Source: Variovorax paradoxus_P (lineage in GTDB: Bacteria; Pseudomonadota; Gammaproteobacteria; Burkholderiales; Burkholderiaceae_C). Taken from it: DNA of 64,000 bases. How positions within the stretch are numbered: position 1 is the first letter of the stretch; the number at the start of each line of letters is the position of its first letter. The position numbers and the translations under genes were made by a program. Below are positions 8,561 to 19,109 of the stretch, in pieces. A model generated the notes under the pieces. It saw nothing but the letters and a program-made list of their open reading frames with translations. It searched no databases and was not told the origin of the DNA. Location: the NCBI RefSeq assembly GCF_050627025.1, contig NZ_CP192472.1. One strand, given 5' to 3'.

Positions 8561-11500
8561 CGCAGGGCGCTGCGACAACGGACAAGCCCGCAGGCTTCAA
8601 TCTCTCCAAATGGGCGCTGGACCATGCGCCGCTCACGCGCTACCTGATGGTGGTGCTGATGGTTCTGGGAGCCTTTGCGTATTTTCAGCTCGGCCAGGAC
8701 GAAGATCCGCCGTTCACCTTCCGTGCCATGGTGGTGCGCACCTATTGGCCCGGTGCCACCGCGCAGCAGGTGGCCGAGCAGGTAACCGACAAGCTCGAGC
8801 GCACGCTGCAAGAGGCCCCCTACGCAGACAAGATCCGCAGCTATTCGAAGCCGGGCGAGTCGCAGATCATTTTCCAGATCAAGGATTCGTCCAAGGCAGG
8901 CGACGTTGCCAACGTCTGGTACACGGTGCGCAAGAAAATCGGCGACATGCGCAACACGCTGCCGCCGGGCGTGCAGGGACCGTTCTTCAATGACGATTTC
9001 GGCGACGTGTATGGCGTGATCTACGCGCTGGAGAGCGAGGGCTTCAGCCAGGCAGAGCTCAAGACACTGGCAGACGAAGTGCGCCAGCAGTTGCTGCGCG
9101 TGAAAGACGTCGCCAAGGTCGACCAGTTCGGCGTGCAGGACCAGAAGGTCTATATCGAGATTTCGCAGAAGCGCATTGCACAGCTGGGGCTGGACTTCAA
9201 CGCCGTGCTCGCGCAGCTCGGCTCGCAAAACGCCGTGGAAAGCGCGGGCACGATCCAGTCGCCGCTCGACGTGGTGCAGGTGCGCGTCGGCGGGCAGTTC
9301 ACCAACGTCGAGCAACTGCGCGAGATGCCGATCCGCGGCAGTTCTGGCAATCAGCTCAAGCTTGGCGACATTGCCGAAATCCATCGCGGCTATGTCGATC
9401 CGCCTGCCGTGAAGGTGCATCACCAGGGCAAGGAAGTGGTTGCGCTTGGCGTTTCGATGGCCAAGGGCGGCGACATCATTGCGCTGGGCAAGGCATTGCG
9501 CGCCACCACCGCAACCATCGACCAACGCTTGCCCGCCGGCGTGAAGCTGGCGCAGGTGCAGGACCAGCCGGTGTCGGTGGCCAGCTCGGTCAACGAATTC
9601 GTCGGCGTGCTGATCGAGGCCGTGGCCATCGTGCTGGCCGTGAGCATCATTTCGCTCGGCCTGCACAAGGGCGGGCGCTTCGGCTGGTACATCGACATTC
9701 GGCCGGGGCTGGTGGTGGCGATCACCATTCCGCTGGTGCTGGCCGTCACGTTCCTGGCCATGAACTACTTCGGCATCGGGCTGCACAAGATATCGCTAGG
9801 CTCGCTGATCATTGCGCTCGGCCTCTTGGTGGACGACGCGATCATTGCGGTCGAAATGATGGTGCGAAAGATGGAAGAGGGCTACGACAAGGTGCGTGCC
9901 GCCACCTTTGCCTATGACGTTACCGCCAAGCCCATGCTGACCGGCACGCTTATTACGGCGGCGGGCTTCCTGCCCATTGGCATTGCCAAGTCGGTGACGG
10001 GTGAATACACCTTTGCGATCTTTGCGGTGACCGTCATTGCGCTGGTGCTGTCGTGGATCGTGTCGGTGTACTTCGTGCCGTACCTTGGCACGCTGCTGCT
10101 CAAGGTAAAGCCGCATGATCCCGATGCGCCGCCGCATGAGCTGTTCGACACGCGGTTCTACAACAGCTTTCGCCGCGCGGTGAACTGGTGCGTGCAGCAC
10201 CGGTGGCTGACCATTGGCGCCACGGTGTTCATCTTTGCGCTGGGCATTTTCGGCATGGGCAAGGTGCAGCAGCAGTTCTTCCCGGATTCGAGCCGGCCCG
10301 AAATCATGGTGGACATCTGGTTTCCCGAAGGCACCTCGTTCCCCGCGAACGAAGAGGTGGCCAAGCGGGTAGAGCAGCGCATCATGAAGGAAGAGGGCGT
10401 GAAGACGGTCAGCACCTGGATCGGTTCCGGCGTGCCGCGTTTCTACCTGCCGCTGGACCAGGTGTTTCCGCAGACCAACGTGTCGCAGCTCATCGTGCTC
10501 GCCAAGGATCTGAAAGTACGGGAGAGCTTGCGAATCAAGCTGCCCGCGCTGCTGGCGCAGGAGTTCCCGGAAGTGCGCGGCCGCGTGAAGCTGCTGCCCA
10601 ACGGGCCGCCGGTGCCGTATCCGGTGCAGTTCCGCGTCATCGGAACCGACCCGGCGCAGCTGCGCGCGCATGCCGACGAAGTAAAGGCGGTGCTGCGCGA
10701 GAACGCCAACATGCGCGGGGTGAACGACAACTGGAACGAATCGGTCAAGGTGATCCGGCTCGAAGTCGACCAGGCCAAGGCGCGCGCGCTTGGCGTAACC
10801 AGCCAGGCGATTGCCCAGGCGTCCAAGACGATGTTCTCCGGCACCACGGTGGGCCAGTACCGCGAAAACGACCTGCTGATCGACATCGTGCTGCGCCAGT
10901 CGGCGGACGAACGCGAAGCCATTTCGGACATCGGCAACGCCTATCTGCCCACGACGTCCGGGCGCTCGATTCCGCTCACGCAGATTGCGCGGCCGGTATT
11001 CACCTGGGAGCCGGGCGTGATGTGGCGCGAGAACCGCGACTACGCAATCACGGTGCAGGGCGACGTGGTCGAAGGCCTGCAGGGCGCCACGGTGACCGAG
11101 CAGCTGCTCCCTCAGCTGCGCAAGCTCGAAGCCGGCTGGCATGCGGCGGGCGAGGGCGCCTACCGTATCGAGGTGGCGGGTGCCGTGGAGGAAAGCAGCA
11201 AGGGCTCGGCTTCCATCGTGGCGGGCGTGCCGATCATGCTGTTCCTGGTGTTCACGCTGCTGATGCTGCAACTGCACAGCTTCAGCCGCTCGCTGTTGGT
11301 GTTCATTACCGGCCCCATGGGCATTGCCGGCGTTGCCGGGGCGCTGCTGCTGCTGAACCGGCCTTTCGGCTTTGTCGCACTCCTGGGCGTGATCGCGCTC
11401 ATGGGCATGATCCAGCGCAACGCGGTGATCCTGATCGACCAGATCGAGAGCGACCGGGCGGCCGGCGTGCCGGCGTGGGACGCGATTGTCGAGTCGGCCG

Positions 11501-11712
11501 TGCGGCGCCTGCGCCCCATCGTGCTGACCGCGGCGGCAGCTGTGCTGGCGATGATTCCGCTCTCTCGCAGCGTGTTCTGGGGGCCGATGGCCGTTGCCAT
11601 CATGGGCGGGCTGGTCGTGGCCACCGTATTGACCCTGCTGGCCCTGCCGGCAATGTACGCCGCCGCATTCCGCATCAAGCGGGAGCCGAAAGAGGGTCTG
11701 ATTAGCGCTTAA
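8557..11712 (+). CDS. RND-type multidrug efflux permease
   Basis: A 1051-residue inner-membrane pump of the AcrB/HAE1-like RND group. It starts MTQGAATTDKPAGFNLSKWA, enters the first membrane segment at YLMVVLMVLGAFAY, and has two large periplasmic loops. The fourth membrane segment reads GLLVDDAIIAVEM with the Asp pair of the proton relay, followed by the R-N-D-like signature in later helices. The C-terminal half repeats the topology (GVIALMGMIQRNAVILIDQI). Substrates cannot be read from sequence. Expression should follow the promoter and dyad at 7287-7335. Length is that of the family (about 1030-1050). Confidence 0.92.
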   Translation: MTQGAATTDKPAGFNLSKWALDHAPLTRYLMVVLMVLGAFAYFQLGQDEDPPFTFRAMVVRTYWPGATAQQVAEQVTDKLERTLQEAPYADKIRSYSKPGESQIIFQIKDSSKAGDVANVWYTVRKKIGDMRNTLPPGVQGPFFNDDFGDVYGVIYALESEGFSQAELKTLADEVRQQLLRVKDVAKVDQFGVQDQKVYIEISQKRIAQLGLDFNAVLAQLGSQNAVESAGTIQSPLDVVQVRVGGQFTNVEQLREMPIRGSSGNQLKLGDIAEIHRGYVDPPAVKVHHQGKEVVALGVSMAKGGDIIALGKALRATTATIDQRLPAGVKLAQVQDQPVSVASSVNEFVGVLIEAVAIVLAVSIISLGLHKGGRFGWYIDIRPGLVVAITIPLVLAVTFLAMNYFGIGLHKISLGSLIIALGLLVDDAIIAVEMMVRKMEEGYDKVRAATFAYDVTAKPMLTGTLITAAGFLPIGIAKSVTGEYTFAIFAVTVIALVLSWIVSVYFVPYLGTLLLKVKPHDPDAPPHELFDTRFYNSFRRAVNWCVQHRWLTIGATVFIFALGIFGMGKVQQQFFPDSSRPEIMVDIWFPEGTSFPANEEVAKRVEQRIMKEEGVKTVSTWIGSGVPRFYLPLDQVFPQTNVSQLIVLAKDLKVRESLRIKLPALLAQEFPEVRGRVKLLPNGPPVPYPVQFRVIGTDPAQLRAHADEVKAVLRENANMRGVNDNWNESVKVIRLEVDQAKARALGVTSQAIAQASKTMFSGTTVGQYRENDLLIDIVLRQSADEREAISDIGNAYLPTTSGRSIPLTQIARPVFTWEPGVMWRENRDYAITVQGDVVEGLQGATVTEQLLPQLRKLEAGWHAAGEGAYRIEVAGAVEESSKGSASIVAGVPIMLFLVFTLLMLQLHSFSRSLLVFITGPMGIAGVAGALLLLNRPFGFVALLGVIALMGMIQRNAVILIDQIESDRAAGVPAWDAIVESAVRRLRPIVLTAAAAVLAMIPLSRSVFWGPMAVAIMGGLVVATVLTLLALPAMYAAAFRIKREPKEGLISA

Positions 11713-11733
11713 AATACGCGGTTGACCGATTTC

Positions 11734-11808
11734 AGGCGGACGGTCTTTGGGCGGCGGATATTCGATATCAACGGTATCGAAGGTCTTCGGCACCAAGGCC
11801 GTCCGCCT
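11734..11808 (+). terminator. Nested stem-loop after the RND operon (possible terminator)
   Basis: AGGCGGACGGTCTT at 11734-11747 pairs with AAGGCCGTCCGCCT at 11795-11808 (14 base pairs with one G-U). Inside the 47-base loop a second perfect stem forms between TTCGATA at 11761-11767 and TATCGAA at 11775-11781. Only a short T run follows, so it is a weak intrinsic terminator by sequence. It lies between the pump gene and tRNA-Leu. It could instead be a structured RNA or a degenerate repeat. Confidence 0.45.
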
Positions 11809-11834
11809 TTGCATTCACCTGAAAAATTTGGCAA

Positions 11835-11921
11835 GCGCGGGTGGCGAAATTGGTAGACGCACCAGGTTTAGGTCCTGACGTTCGCAAGAACGTGCCGGTT
11901 CGAGTCCGGCCCCGCGCACCA
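11835..11921 (+). tRNA. tRNA-Leu (anticodon TAG)
   Basis: The 87-base cloverleaf has acceptor arms GCGCGGG and CCCGCGC, an encoded ACCA 3' end, the D-loop AAATTGGTAGACGC, anticodon TAG in the loop of CCAGGTTTAGGTCCTG, a long class II variable arm and TψC arm CCGGTTCGAGTCCGG. It lies 26 bases before tig, the usual Burkholderiales arrangement. Confidence 0.97.
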
Positions 11922-11947
11922 GCCACACCCCTCACAAGGAAGACACC

Positions 11948-13264
11948 ATGACCGTGACCGTTGAAACTCTCGAGAAGCTCGAACGCAAGATCACGCTGAC
12001 CCTGCCGGTCGGCACCATCCAGTCCGAAGTCGATTCGCGCCTCAAGAAGCTCGCGCGTACCGTCAAGATGGATGGCTTCCGTCCGGGCAAGGTGCCAATG
12101 AATGTCGTGGCCCAGCGCTACGGCTACTCGGTGCACTACGAGGTCATGAACGACAAGGTCGGTGAAGCCTTCTCGCAAGCCGCCAACGAAGCCAAGCTGC
12201 GCGTGGCCGGCCAGCCCCGCATCACCGAGAAGGAAGAATCACCCGAAGGCCAACTCGCCTTCGACGCGGTGTTCGAGGTGTTCCCCGAAGTCAAGATCAA
12301 CGACCTGTCGGGCGCCGAAGTCGAGAAGCTCTCGGCCGAAGTGGGCGACGACGCCATCGACAAGACGCTCGACATCCTGCGCAAGCAGCGCCGCACCTTC
12401 GCCCAGCGCGCACAAGACGCCGTTGCACAAGACAACGACCGCGTGACGGTCGACTTCGAAGGCAAGATCGACGGCGAAACCTTCCAGGGCGGCAAGGCCG
12501 AAGACTTCCAGTTCATCGTCGGCGAAGGCCAGATGCTGAAGGAATTCGAAGACGCCGTGCGCGGCATGAAGGCCGGCGACAGCCGCACCTTCCCGCTGTC
12601 GTTCCCGGCCGACTACCACGGCAAGGACGTGGCCGGCAAGCAGGCCGACTTCATGGTCACCGTGAAGAAGATCGAGGCCTCGCACCTGCCCGAAGTCAAC
12701 GAACAGCTCGCCAAGTCGCTCGGCATTGCCGAAGCCACGGTCGAAGGCCTGCGCGCCGACATCAAGAAAAACCTCGAGCGTGAAGTCAAGTTCCGCCTGC
12801 TGGCCCGCAACAAGAACGCCGTGATGGACGCCCTTGTGGCCAACGCCGAGCTCGACCTGCCCAACGCCAGCGTGCAGTCCGAAGTGAACCGCATGATCGA
12901 AGGCGCACGCGCCGAGCTCAAGCAGCGCGGCATTAAGGACGCCGACAAGGCTCCGATTCCTGAAGAAGTGTTCCGCCCGCAAGCCGAGCGCCGTGTGCGC
13001 CTGGGCCTGGTGGTGGCCGAACTGGTGCGTGCCAACAACCTGCAGGCCAAGCCCGAGCAGATCAAGGCCCACATCGACGAACTGGCCGCCAGCTACGAAA
13101 AGCCGGCCGACGTCGTGCGCTGGTATTTCAGCGACAACAACCGCCTGGCCGAAGTCGAGGCAGTCGTCATCGAAAACAACGTGACCGATTTCGTGCTCAG
13201 CAAGGCCAAGGTCAACGAAAAGTCGGTGTCGTTCGACGAGCTGATGGCTCAGCAGCAAGGCTAA
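11948..13264 (+). CDS. tig: Trigger factor (ribosome-bound chaperone)
   Basis: A 438-residue ATP-independent chaperone and peptidyl-prolyl isomerase that binds the ribosomal exit tunnel. The N-terminal ribosome-binding domain ends with the signature DGFRPGKVP around residues 42-50. The middle FKBP-like domain is about residues 150-245 (DNDRVTVDFEGKIDGETFQG, YHGKDVAGKQADFMVTVKKI) and the C-terminal helical arms follow. A ribosome site AAGGAAG sits just before ATG 11948. It opens the tig-clpP-clpX-lon protein quality block and is followed by its own hairpin. Confidence 0.97.
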   Translation: MTVTVETLEKLERKITLTLPVGTIQSEVDSRLKKLARTVKMDGFRPGKVPMNVVAQRYGYSVHYEVMNDKVGEAFSQAANEAKLRVAGQPRITEKEESPEGQLAFDAVFEVFPEVKINDLSGAEVEKLSAEVGDDAIDKTLDILRKQRRTFAQRAQDAVAQDNDRVTVDFEGKIDGETFQGGKAEDFQFIVGEGQMLKEFEDAVRGMKAGDSRTFPLSFPADYHGKDVAGKQADFMVTVKKIEASHLPEVNEQLAKSLGIAEATVEGLRADIKKNLEREVKFRLLARNKNAVMDALVANAELDLPNASVQSEVNRMIEGARAELKQRGIKDADKAPIPEEVFRPQAERRVRLGLVVAELVRANNLQAKPEQIKAHIDELAASYEKPADVVRWYFSDNNRLAEVEAVVIENNVTDFVLSKAKVNEKSVSFDELMAQQQG

Positions 13265-13295
13265 GCGCCGGCCCTGCGCCGCCGCCCGCAACGCC

Positions 13296-13330
13296 AATGG
13301 GGCTTGTGCTTTACGGCACGAGCCCCATTT
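13296..13330 (+). terminator. Hairpin terminator after tig
   Basis: AATGGGGCTTGTGC (13296-13309) pairs with GCACGAGCCCCATT (13316-13329), a 14-base-pair stem with one G-U pair and a short TTTACG loop. The T run after it is short, so termination may be partial and allow some readthrough into clpP. Confidence 0.7.
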
Positions 13331-13388
13331 CACTCAGGCGTACAGTTAAATTCGAACAGCGAACGAACCTTTTCCGGAGAGCAAATCA

Positions 13389-13997
13389 ATGAGCGCACAG
13401 GATACCAAGGCCCTCGGCATGATCCCGATGGTCATCGAGCAGTCGGGTCGCGGCGAGCGGTCCTACGACATCTATTCGCGTCTCCTCAAGGAGCGCATCA
13501 TTTTCCTGGTGGGCGAAGTGAACGACCAGACCGCCAACCTCGTGGTGGCGCAGCTGCTGTTCCTCGAGAGCGAAAACCCCGACAAGGACATTTCGTTCTA
13601 TATCAATTCCCCGGGTGGCAGCGTGAGCGCAGGCATGGCAATCTACGACACCATGCAGTTCATCAAGCCCGACGTTTCGACCATGTGCATCGGCTTTGCG
13701 GCCAGCATGGGTGCGTTTTTGCTGGCGGCCGGTGAAAAGGGCAAGCGTTTCTCGCTGCCCAATTCGAAGATCATGATTCACCAGGTGCTTGGCGGCGCAC
13801 GCGGCCAGGCCACGGATATCGAAATCCACGCCCGCGACATTCTGCGTACCAAAGACCAGATGAACCGCATCCTGGCCGAGCGCACTGGCCAGCCGCTCGA
13901 GAAAGTCAAATCGGACACCGAACGCGACTATTTCCTGACTGCCGACGAAGCCAAGGATTACGGCCTGGTCGACCAGGTTATTGCAAAGCGCAGCTGA
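13389..13997 (+). CDS. clpP: ATP-dependent Clp protease proteolytic subunit ClpP
   Basis: A 202-residue serine peptidase that forms the 14-mer chamber fed by ClpX. The catalytic triad is visible as Ser106 in GFAASMGAF, His131 in KIMIHQ and Asp180 in TERDYF. The oxyanion strand is SPGGSVSAGMAIYDTM. Length is normal (about 200). A ribosome site GGAGAG precedes ATG 13389. It is followed by a strong hairpin and then clpX, so the two genes may be only partly co-transcribed. Confidence 0.98.
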   Translation: MSAQDTKALGMIPMVIEQSGRGERSYDIYSRLLKERIIFLVGEVNDQTANLVVAQLLFLESENPDKDISFYINSPGGSVSAGMAIYDTMQFIKPDVSTMCIGFAASMGAFLLAAGEKGKRFSLPNSKIMIHQVLGGARGQATDIEIHARDILRTKDQMNRILAERTGQPLEKVKSDTERDYFLTADEAKDYGLVDQVIAKRS

Positions 13998-14037
13998 TCA
14001 ATTTGCCCGCGTTGTGGCGCCGGTGCGCCAAAAAGGC

Positions 14038-14074
14038 AAAAAACGGCGTTTTCCCCACGGGAAACGCCGTTTTT
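14038..14074 (+). terminator. Intrinsic terminator between clpP and clpX
   Basis: ACGGCGTTTTCCC (14043-14055) pairs with GGGAAACGCCGT (14059-14070) with one bulged T and is flanked by A and T runs (TTTTT at 14070-14074), a classical bidirectional terminator. It separates clpP from clpX, so clpX probably needs readthrough or its own promoter in 14075-14117. Confidence 0.85.
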
Positions 14075-14117
14075 GTTTAGTTATCATTGTCCCTACCCCG
14101 TTACGAGGCACCTGTCC

Positions 14118-15383
14118 ATGGCCGAAAAAAAAGGCTCTTCCAGCGAAAAAACGCTTTATTGCTCGTTCTGCGGCAAGAGCCAGCATGAGGTCAAAAAGCT
14201 GATCGCGGGCCCTTCGGTCTTCATTTGCGACGAGTGCATCGACCTTTGCAACGAAATCATCCGCGACGAGCTCCCGGCCGGTGAAGAGGCGCGTGAATCG
14301 CGCAGCGACCTGCCCACGCCGCTGGAGATCAAGACCAACCTCGACAACTACGTGATCGGCCAGGAGCCGGCCAAGCGCATGCTGTCGGTGGCGGTCTACA
14401 ACCACTACAAGCGCCTGCGCCACAAGGAAAAGGCCAAGGGCGAAGACGTCGAGCTCAGCAAGAGCAACATCTTGCTCATCGGCCCCACGGGCTCGGGCAA
14501 GACCCTGCTCGCGCAAACCCTGGCCCGCATGCTCGACGTGCCCTTTGTGATGGCCGATGCCACCACGCTCACCGAAGCGGGCTACGTGGGCGAAGACGTC
14601 GAGAACATCATCCAGAAGCTGCTGCAGAGCTGCAACTACGAGGTCGAGCGTGCCCAGCGCGGTATCGTCTACATCGACGAAATCGACAAGATCTCGCGCA
14701 AGTCCGACAACCCGTCGATCACGCGCGACGTGTCGGGCGAGGGTGTGCAGCAGGCGCTCCTGAAGCTCATCGAAGGCACCATGGCCAGCGTGCCGCCCCA
14801 AGGCGGGCGCAAGCACCCGAACCAGGACTTCCTGCAGATCGACACGACCAACATCCTGTTCATCTGCGGCGGCGCGTTTGCAGGCCTCGAAAAGGTCATT
14901 GAAAACCGCACCGAGGCCTCGGGCATCGGCTTTGGCGCTTCGGTCAAGAGCAAGGCACAGCGCAGCATTACCGAAGTGTTCCGCGAAGTCGAGCCAGAAG
15001 ACCTGATCAAGTTCGGCCTGATTCCCGAGCTCGTCGGCCGCATGCCCGTCGTGGCTTCGCTGGCCGAACTCAGCGAAGACGCGCTGGTGCAGATCCTGAC
15101 CGAGCCCAAGAACGCCGTGGTCAAGCAGTTCACCAAGCTGCTGCAAATGGAAGGCGTCGACCTCGAGATTCGCCCCGCGGCGCTCAAGGCCATTGCCCGC
15201 AAGGCGCTGGCCCGCAAGACCGGGGCACGGGGTTTGCGTTCGATCCTCGAACAGTCGCTCATCGACACCATGTTCGAGCTCCCGAATGCCACCAACGTCG
15301 ACAAGGTTGTGGTCGAAGAATCCACAATCGACGAAAACAAGCCGCCGCTGCTCGTGTACCGAGAAGCGGCCAAGAAGGCTTGA
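14118..15383 (+). CDS. clpX: Clp protease ATPase subunit ClpX
   Basis: A 421-residue AAA+ unfoldase that selects substrates and feeds them to ClpP. The N-terminal zinc domain has Cys15, Cys18, Cys37 and Cys40 (YCSFCGK, FICDEC). Walker A is GPTGSGKT at 122-129, Walker B is IVYIDEIDKI, and the ClpP-docking loop is IGFGAS. The open frame extends 15 codons upstream, but ATG 14118 gives the conserved MAEKKG start and leaves room for the clpP terminator. Confidence 0.98.
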   Translation: MAEKKGSSSEKTLYCSFCGKSQHEVKKLIAGPSVFICDECIDLCNEIIRDELPAGEEARESRSDLPTPLEIKTNLDNYVIGQEPAKRMLSVAVYNHYKRLRHKEKAKGEDVELSKSNILLIGPTGSGKTLLAQTLARMLDVPFVMADATTLTEAGYVGEDVENIIQKLLQSCNYEVERAQRGIVYIDEIDKISRKSDNPSITRDVSGEGVQQALLKLIEGTMASVPPQGGRKHPNQDFLQIDTTNILFICGGAFAGLEKVIENRTEASGIGFGASVKSKAQRSITEVFREVEPEDLIKFGLIPELVGRMPVVASLAELSEDALVQILTEPKNAVVKQFTKLLQMEGVDLEIRPAALKAIARKALARKTGARGLRSILEQSLIDTMFELPNATNVDKVVVEESTIDENKPPLLVYREAAKKA

Positions 15384-15513
15384 ACGAGGCTTGCATGAAC
15401 GCGGCGCCGGCTCTTTTGAACAAAGCTTCCGGCGCCTTCGACAAAGACCGGGTGCGCGGGCTTGAAATGCCCCAACACCCATCCATCTTTGCCTGATCAA
15501 TCAAAGGATATTC

Positions 15514-17952
<2,439 letters not shown>

Positions 17953-18006
17953 TTGGCAAAACTTGCCGGGCCCCGAAAAAGTGTTCTATAATTCGAGGCT
18001 CGAAAC

Positions 18007-18082
18007 GCGGGAATAGCTCAGTTGGTAGAGCGCAACCTTGCCAAGGTTGAGGTCGAGAGTTCGAGACTCTTTTCCCGCTCCA
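18007..18082 (+). tRNA. tRNA-Gly (anticodon GCC)
   Basis: A 76-base cloverleaf: acceptor arms GCGGGAA and TTCCCGC, discriminator and CCA as TCCA, D arm AGCTCAGTTGGTAGAGC, anticodon GCC within CAACCTTGCCAAGGTTG, TψC arm GAGAGTTCGAGACTC. First of three tRNAs downstream of lon. Confidence 0.97.
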
Positions 18083-18090
18083 GTTTTTGA

Positions 18091-18118
18091 AAAAGGGAAG
18101 CAATGCTTCCCTTTTTTT
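18091..18118 (+). terminator. Intrinsic terminator after tRNA-Gly
   Basis: AAAAGGGAAGCA and TGCTTCCCTTTT face each other around a tiny loop and are followed by a run of T (to 18118). It ends the tRNA-Gly transcript before tRNA-Cys, unusual for a tRNA operon, so each tRNA here may be a separate unit. Confidence 0.85.
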
Positions 18119-18144
18119 CGCGAGTTCGATTTCGTTTTCAGCGT

Positions 18145-18218
18145 GGCGCGATAGCAAAGCGGTTATGCAACGGATTGCAAATCCGTCTAGCCCGGTTCGA
18201 CTCCGGGTCGCGCCTCCA
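18145..18218 (+). tRNA. tRNA-Cys (anticodon GCA)
   Basis: A 74-base cloverleaf: acceptor arms GGCGCGA and TCGCGCC, then TCCA, D arm TAGCAAAGCGGTTATGCA, anticodon GCA in CGGATTGCAAATCCG, TψC arm CCGGTTCGACTCCGG. It lies between two terminators. Confidence 0.96.
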
Positions 18219-18258
18219 CCTCTCTCTGATCAAGTTCGATCCACCCTCCACTGAAATT

Positions 18259-18297
18259 GAGCCCCGCCAACCTGCGTTGCCGGGGCTCGTTTTGTTT
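18259..18297 (+). terminator. Intrinsic terminator after tRNA-Cys
   Basis: GAGCCCCG at 18259-18266 pairs with CGGGGCTC at 18281-18288, followed by GTTTTGTTT. The loop is 14 bases. Confidence 0.8.
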
Positions 18298-18323
18298 GGG
18301 TTATCGTCGATGTTCAACCCGAG

Positions 18324-18415
18324 GCCCGGATGGTGAAATTGGTAGACACATCGGACTTAAAATCCGCCGCTTCCTTAATCGGGGCATACGGGTTCGACCC
18401 CCGTTCCGGGCACCA
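18324..18415 (+). tRNA. tRNA-Leu (anticodon TAA)
   Basis: A 92-base class II tRNA: acceptor arms GCCCGGA and TCCGGGC, ACCA end, D-loop AAATTGGTAGACAC, anticodon TAA in CGGACTTAAAATCCG, long variable arm and TψC arm ACGGGTTCGACCCCCGT. It lies 22 bases before the next protein gene, which may be co-transcribed with it. Confidence 0.96.
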
Positions 18416-18437
18416 CATCTAGACAAGGGAGCACACA

Positions 18438-19070
18438 ATGCCTCGTTACAACGCTCCATTTGAAATTCATGTGCACGGCGACGTGCCGCTGCGGTCCGAC
18501 GTCAGCTTCGATCAGATCCAGGAAGCGCTCAAGCCGCTATGGGTTTATGCCGGTGCCAAATCGCTGGCCGACGGTGCCACCAGCACCTACGAGGAAGAAC
18601 CCGGCATTCGCTTCGAGCAGAAGGATCACATGCTCCAGATGTGCTGGACGGTGCCGGGCGATGAAGACTTTCGCCAGGCGCTCGACGAAATGTGCATGGC
18701 GCTGAACGAACTCTCCGAGCGCGGGGCGGCCATCGAAGTCACGTTCTACGACACCGACTTCGACGAGGAAGAGGGCGACCCAGACGAAGAGTCTCGCGAC
18801 GACTTCCTGATGCTCTTTGTCGGCCCCAATCCGGCCGCGATCATGCAGGTGCAACGCGACCTCCTGGTGGAAGACGTCGTCAACCTCATGGAGCGCCACT
18901 TCGACGGCGCGGAACTCGGCGGCGTCGTCTCGGAAATCGATCGCCTCTTCAGCGACCGCTTCGACGCGCTCGTCAACTCGCTCGAAATCGGCAAGCGCCC
19001 GCGCGGCACCGGCGGCAGTGGCAGCGGCGGTGGACACGGCGGCGGCCGCCGTCCGCGCCACCTGCACTGA
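18438..19070 (+). CDS. Conserved hypothetical protein with Gly-rich tail
   Basis: A 210-residue soluble acidic protein (MPRYNAPFEIHVHGDVPLRS start). It has no signal peptide or membrane segment. A central acidic stretch (YDTDFDEEEGDPDEESRDDF, about residues 110-129) precedes a helical region (VEDVVNLMERHFDGAELGG), and it ends in a basic Gly-rich tail with several His (about 190-210). I do not recognise the family beyond being the kind of conserved Burkholderiales protein of unknown role. It lies just after tRNA-Leu with a fair ribosome site (AAGGGAG). The Gly/His tail could bind a metal or be disordered; this is a guess. Confidence 0.75.
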   Translation: MPRYNAPFEIHVHGDVPLRSDVSFDQIQEALKPLWVYAGAKSLADGATSTYEEEPGIRFEQKDHMLQMCWTVPGDEDFRQALDEMCMALNELSERGAAIEVTFYDTDFDEEEGDPDEESRDDFLMLFVGPNPAAIMQVQRDLLVEDVVNLMERHFDGAELGGVVSEIDRLFSDRFDALVNSLEIGKRPRGTGGSGSGGGHGGGRRPRHLH

Positions 19071-19109
19071 CGCGGTTCCCTGAGCCTCCGGCGCCCTGAT
19101 CAACGCCGC

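Noticed and set aside
9796..11814. Very long minus-strand open frames opposite the RND pump (for example 672 codons at 9796-11814)
   Set aside because: High-GC coding strands create long antisense frames; the composition is His/Arg/Gln rich, with no domain, and the plus strand encodes a full RND pump.
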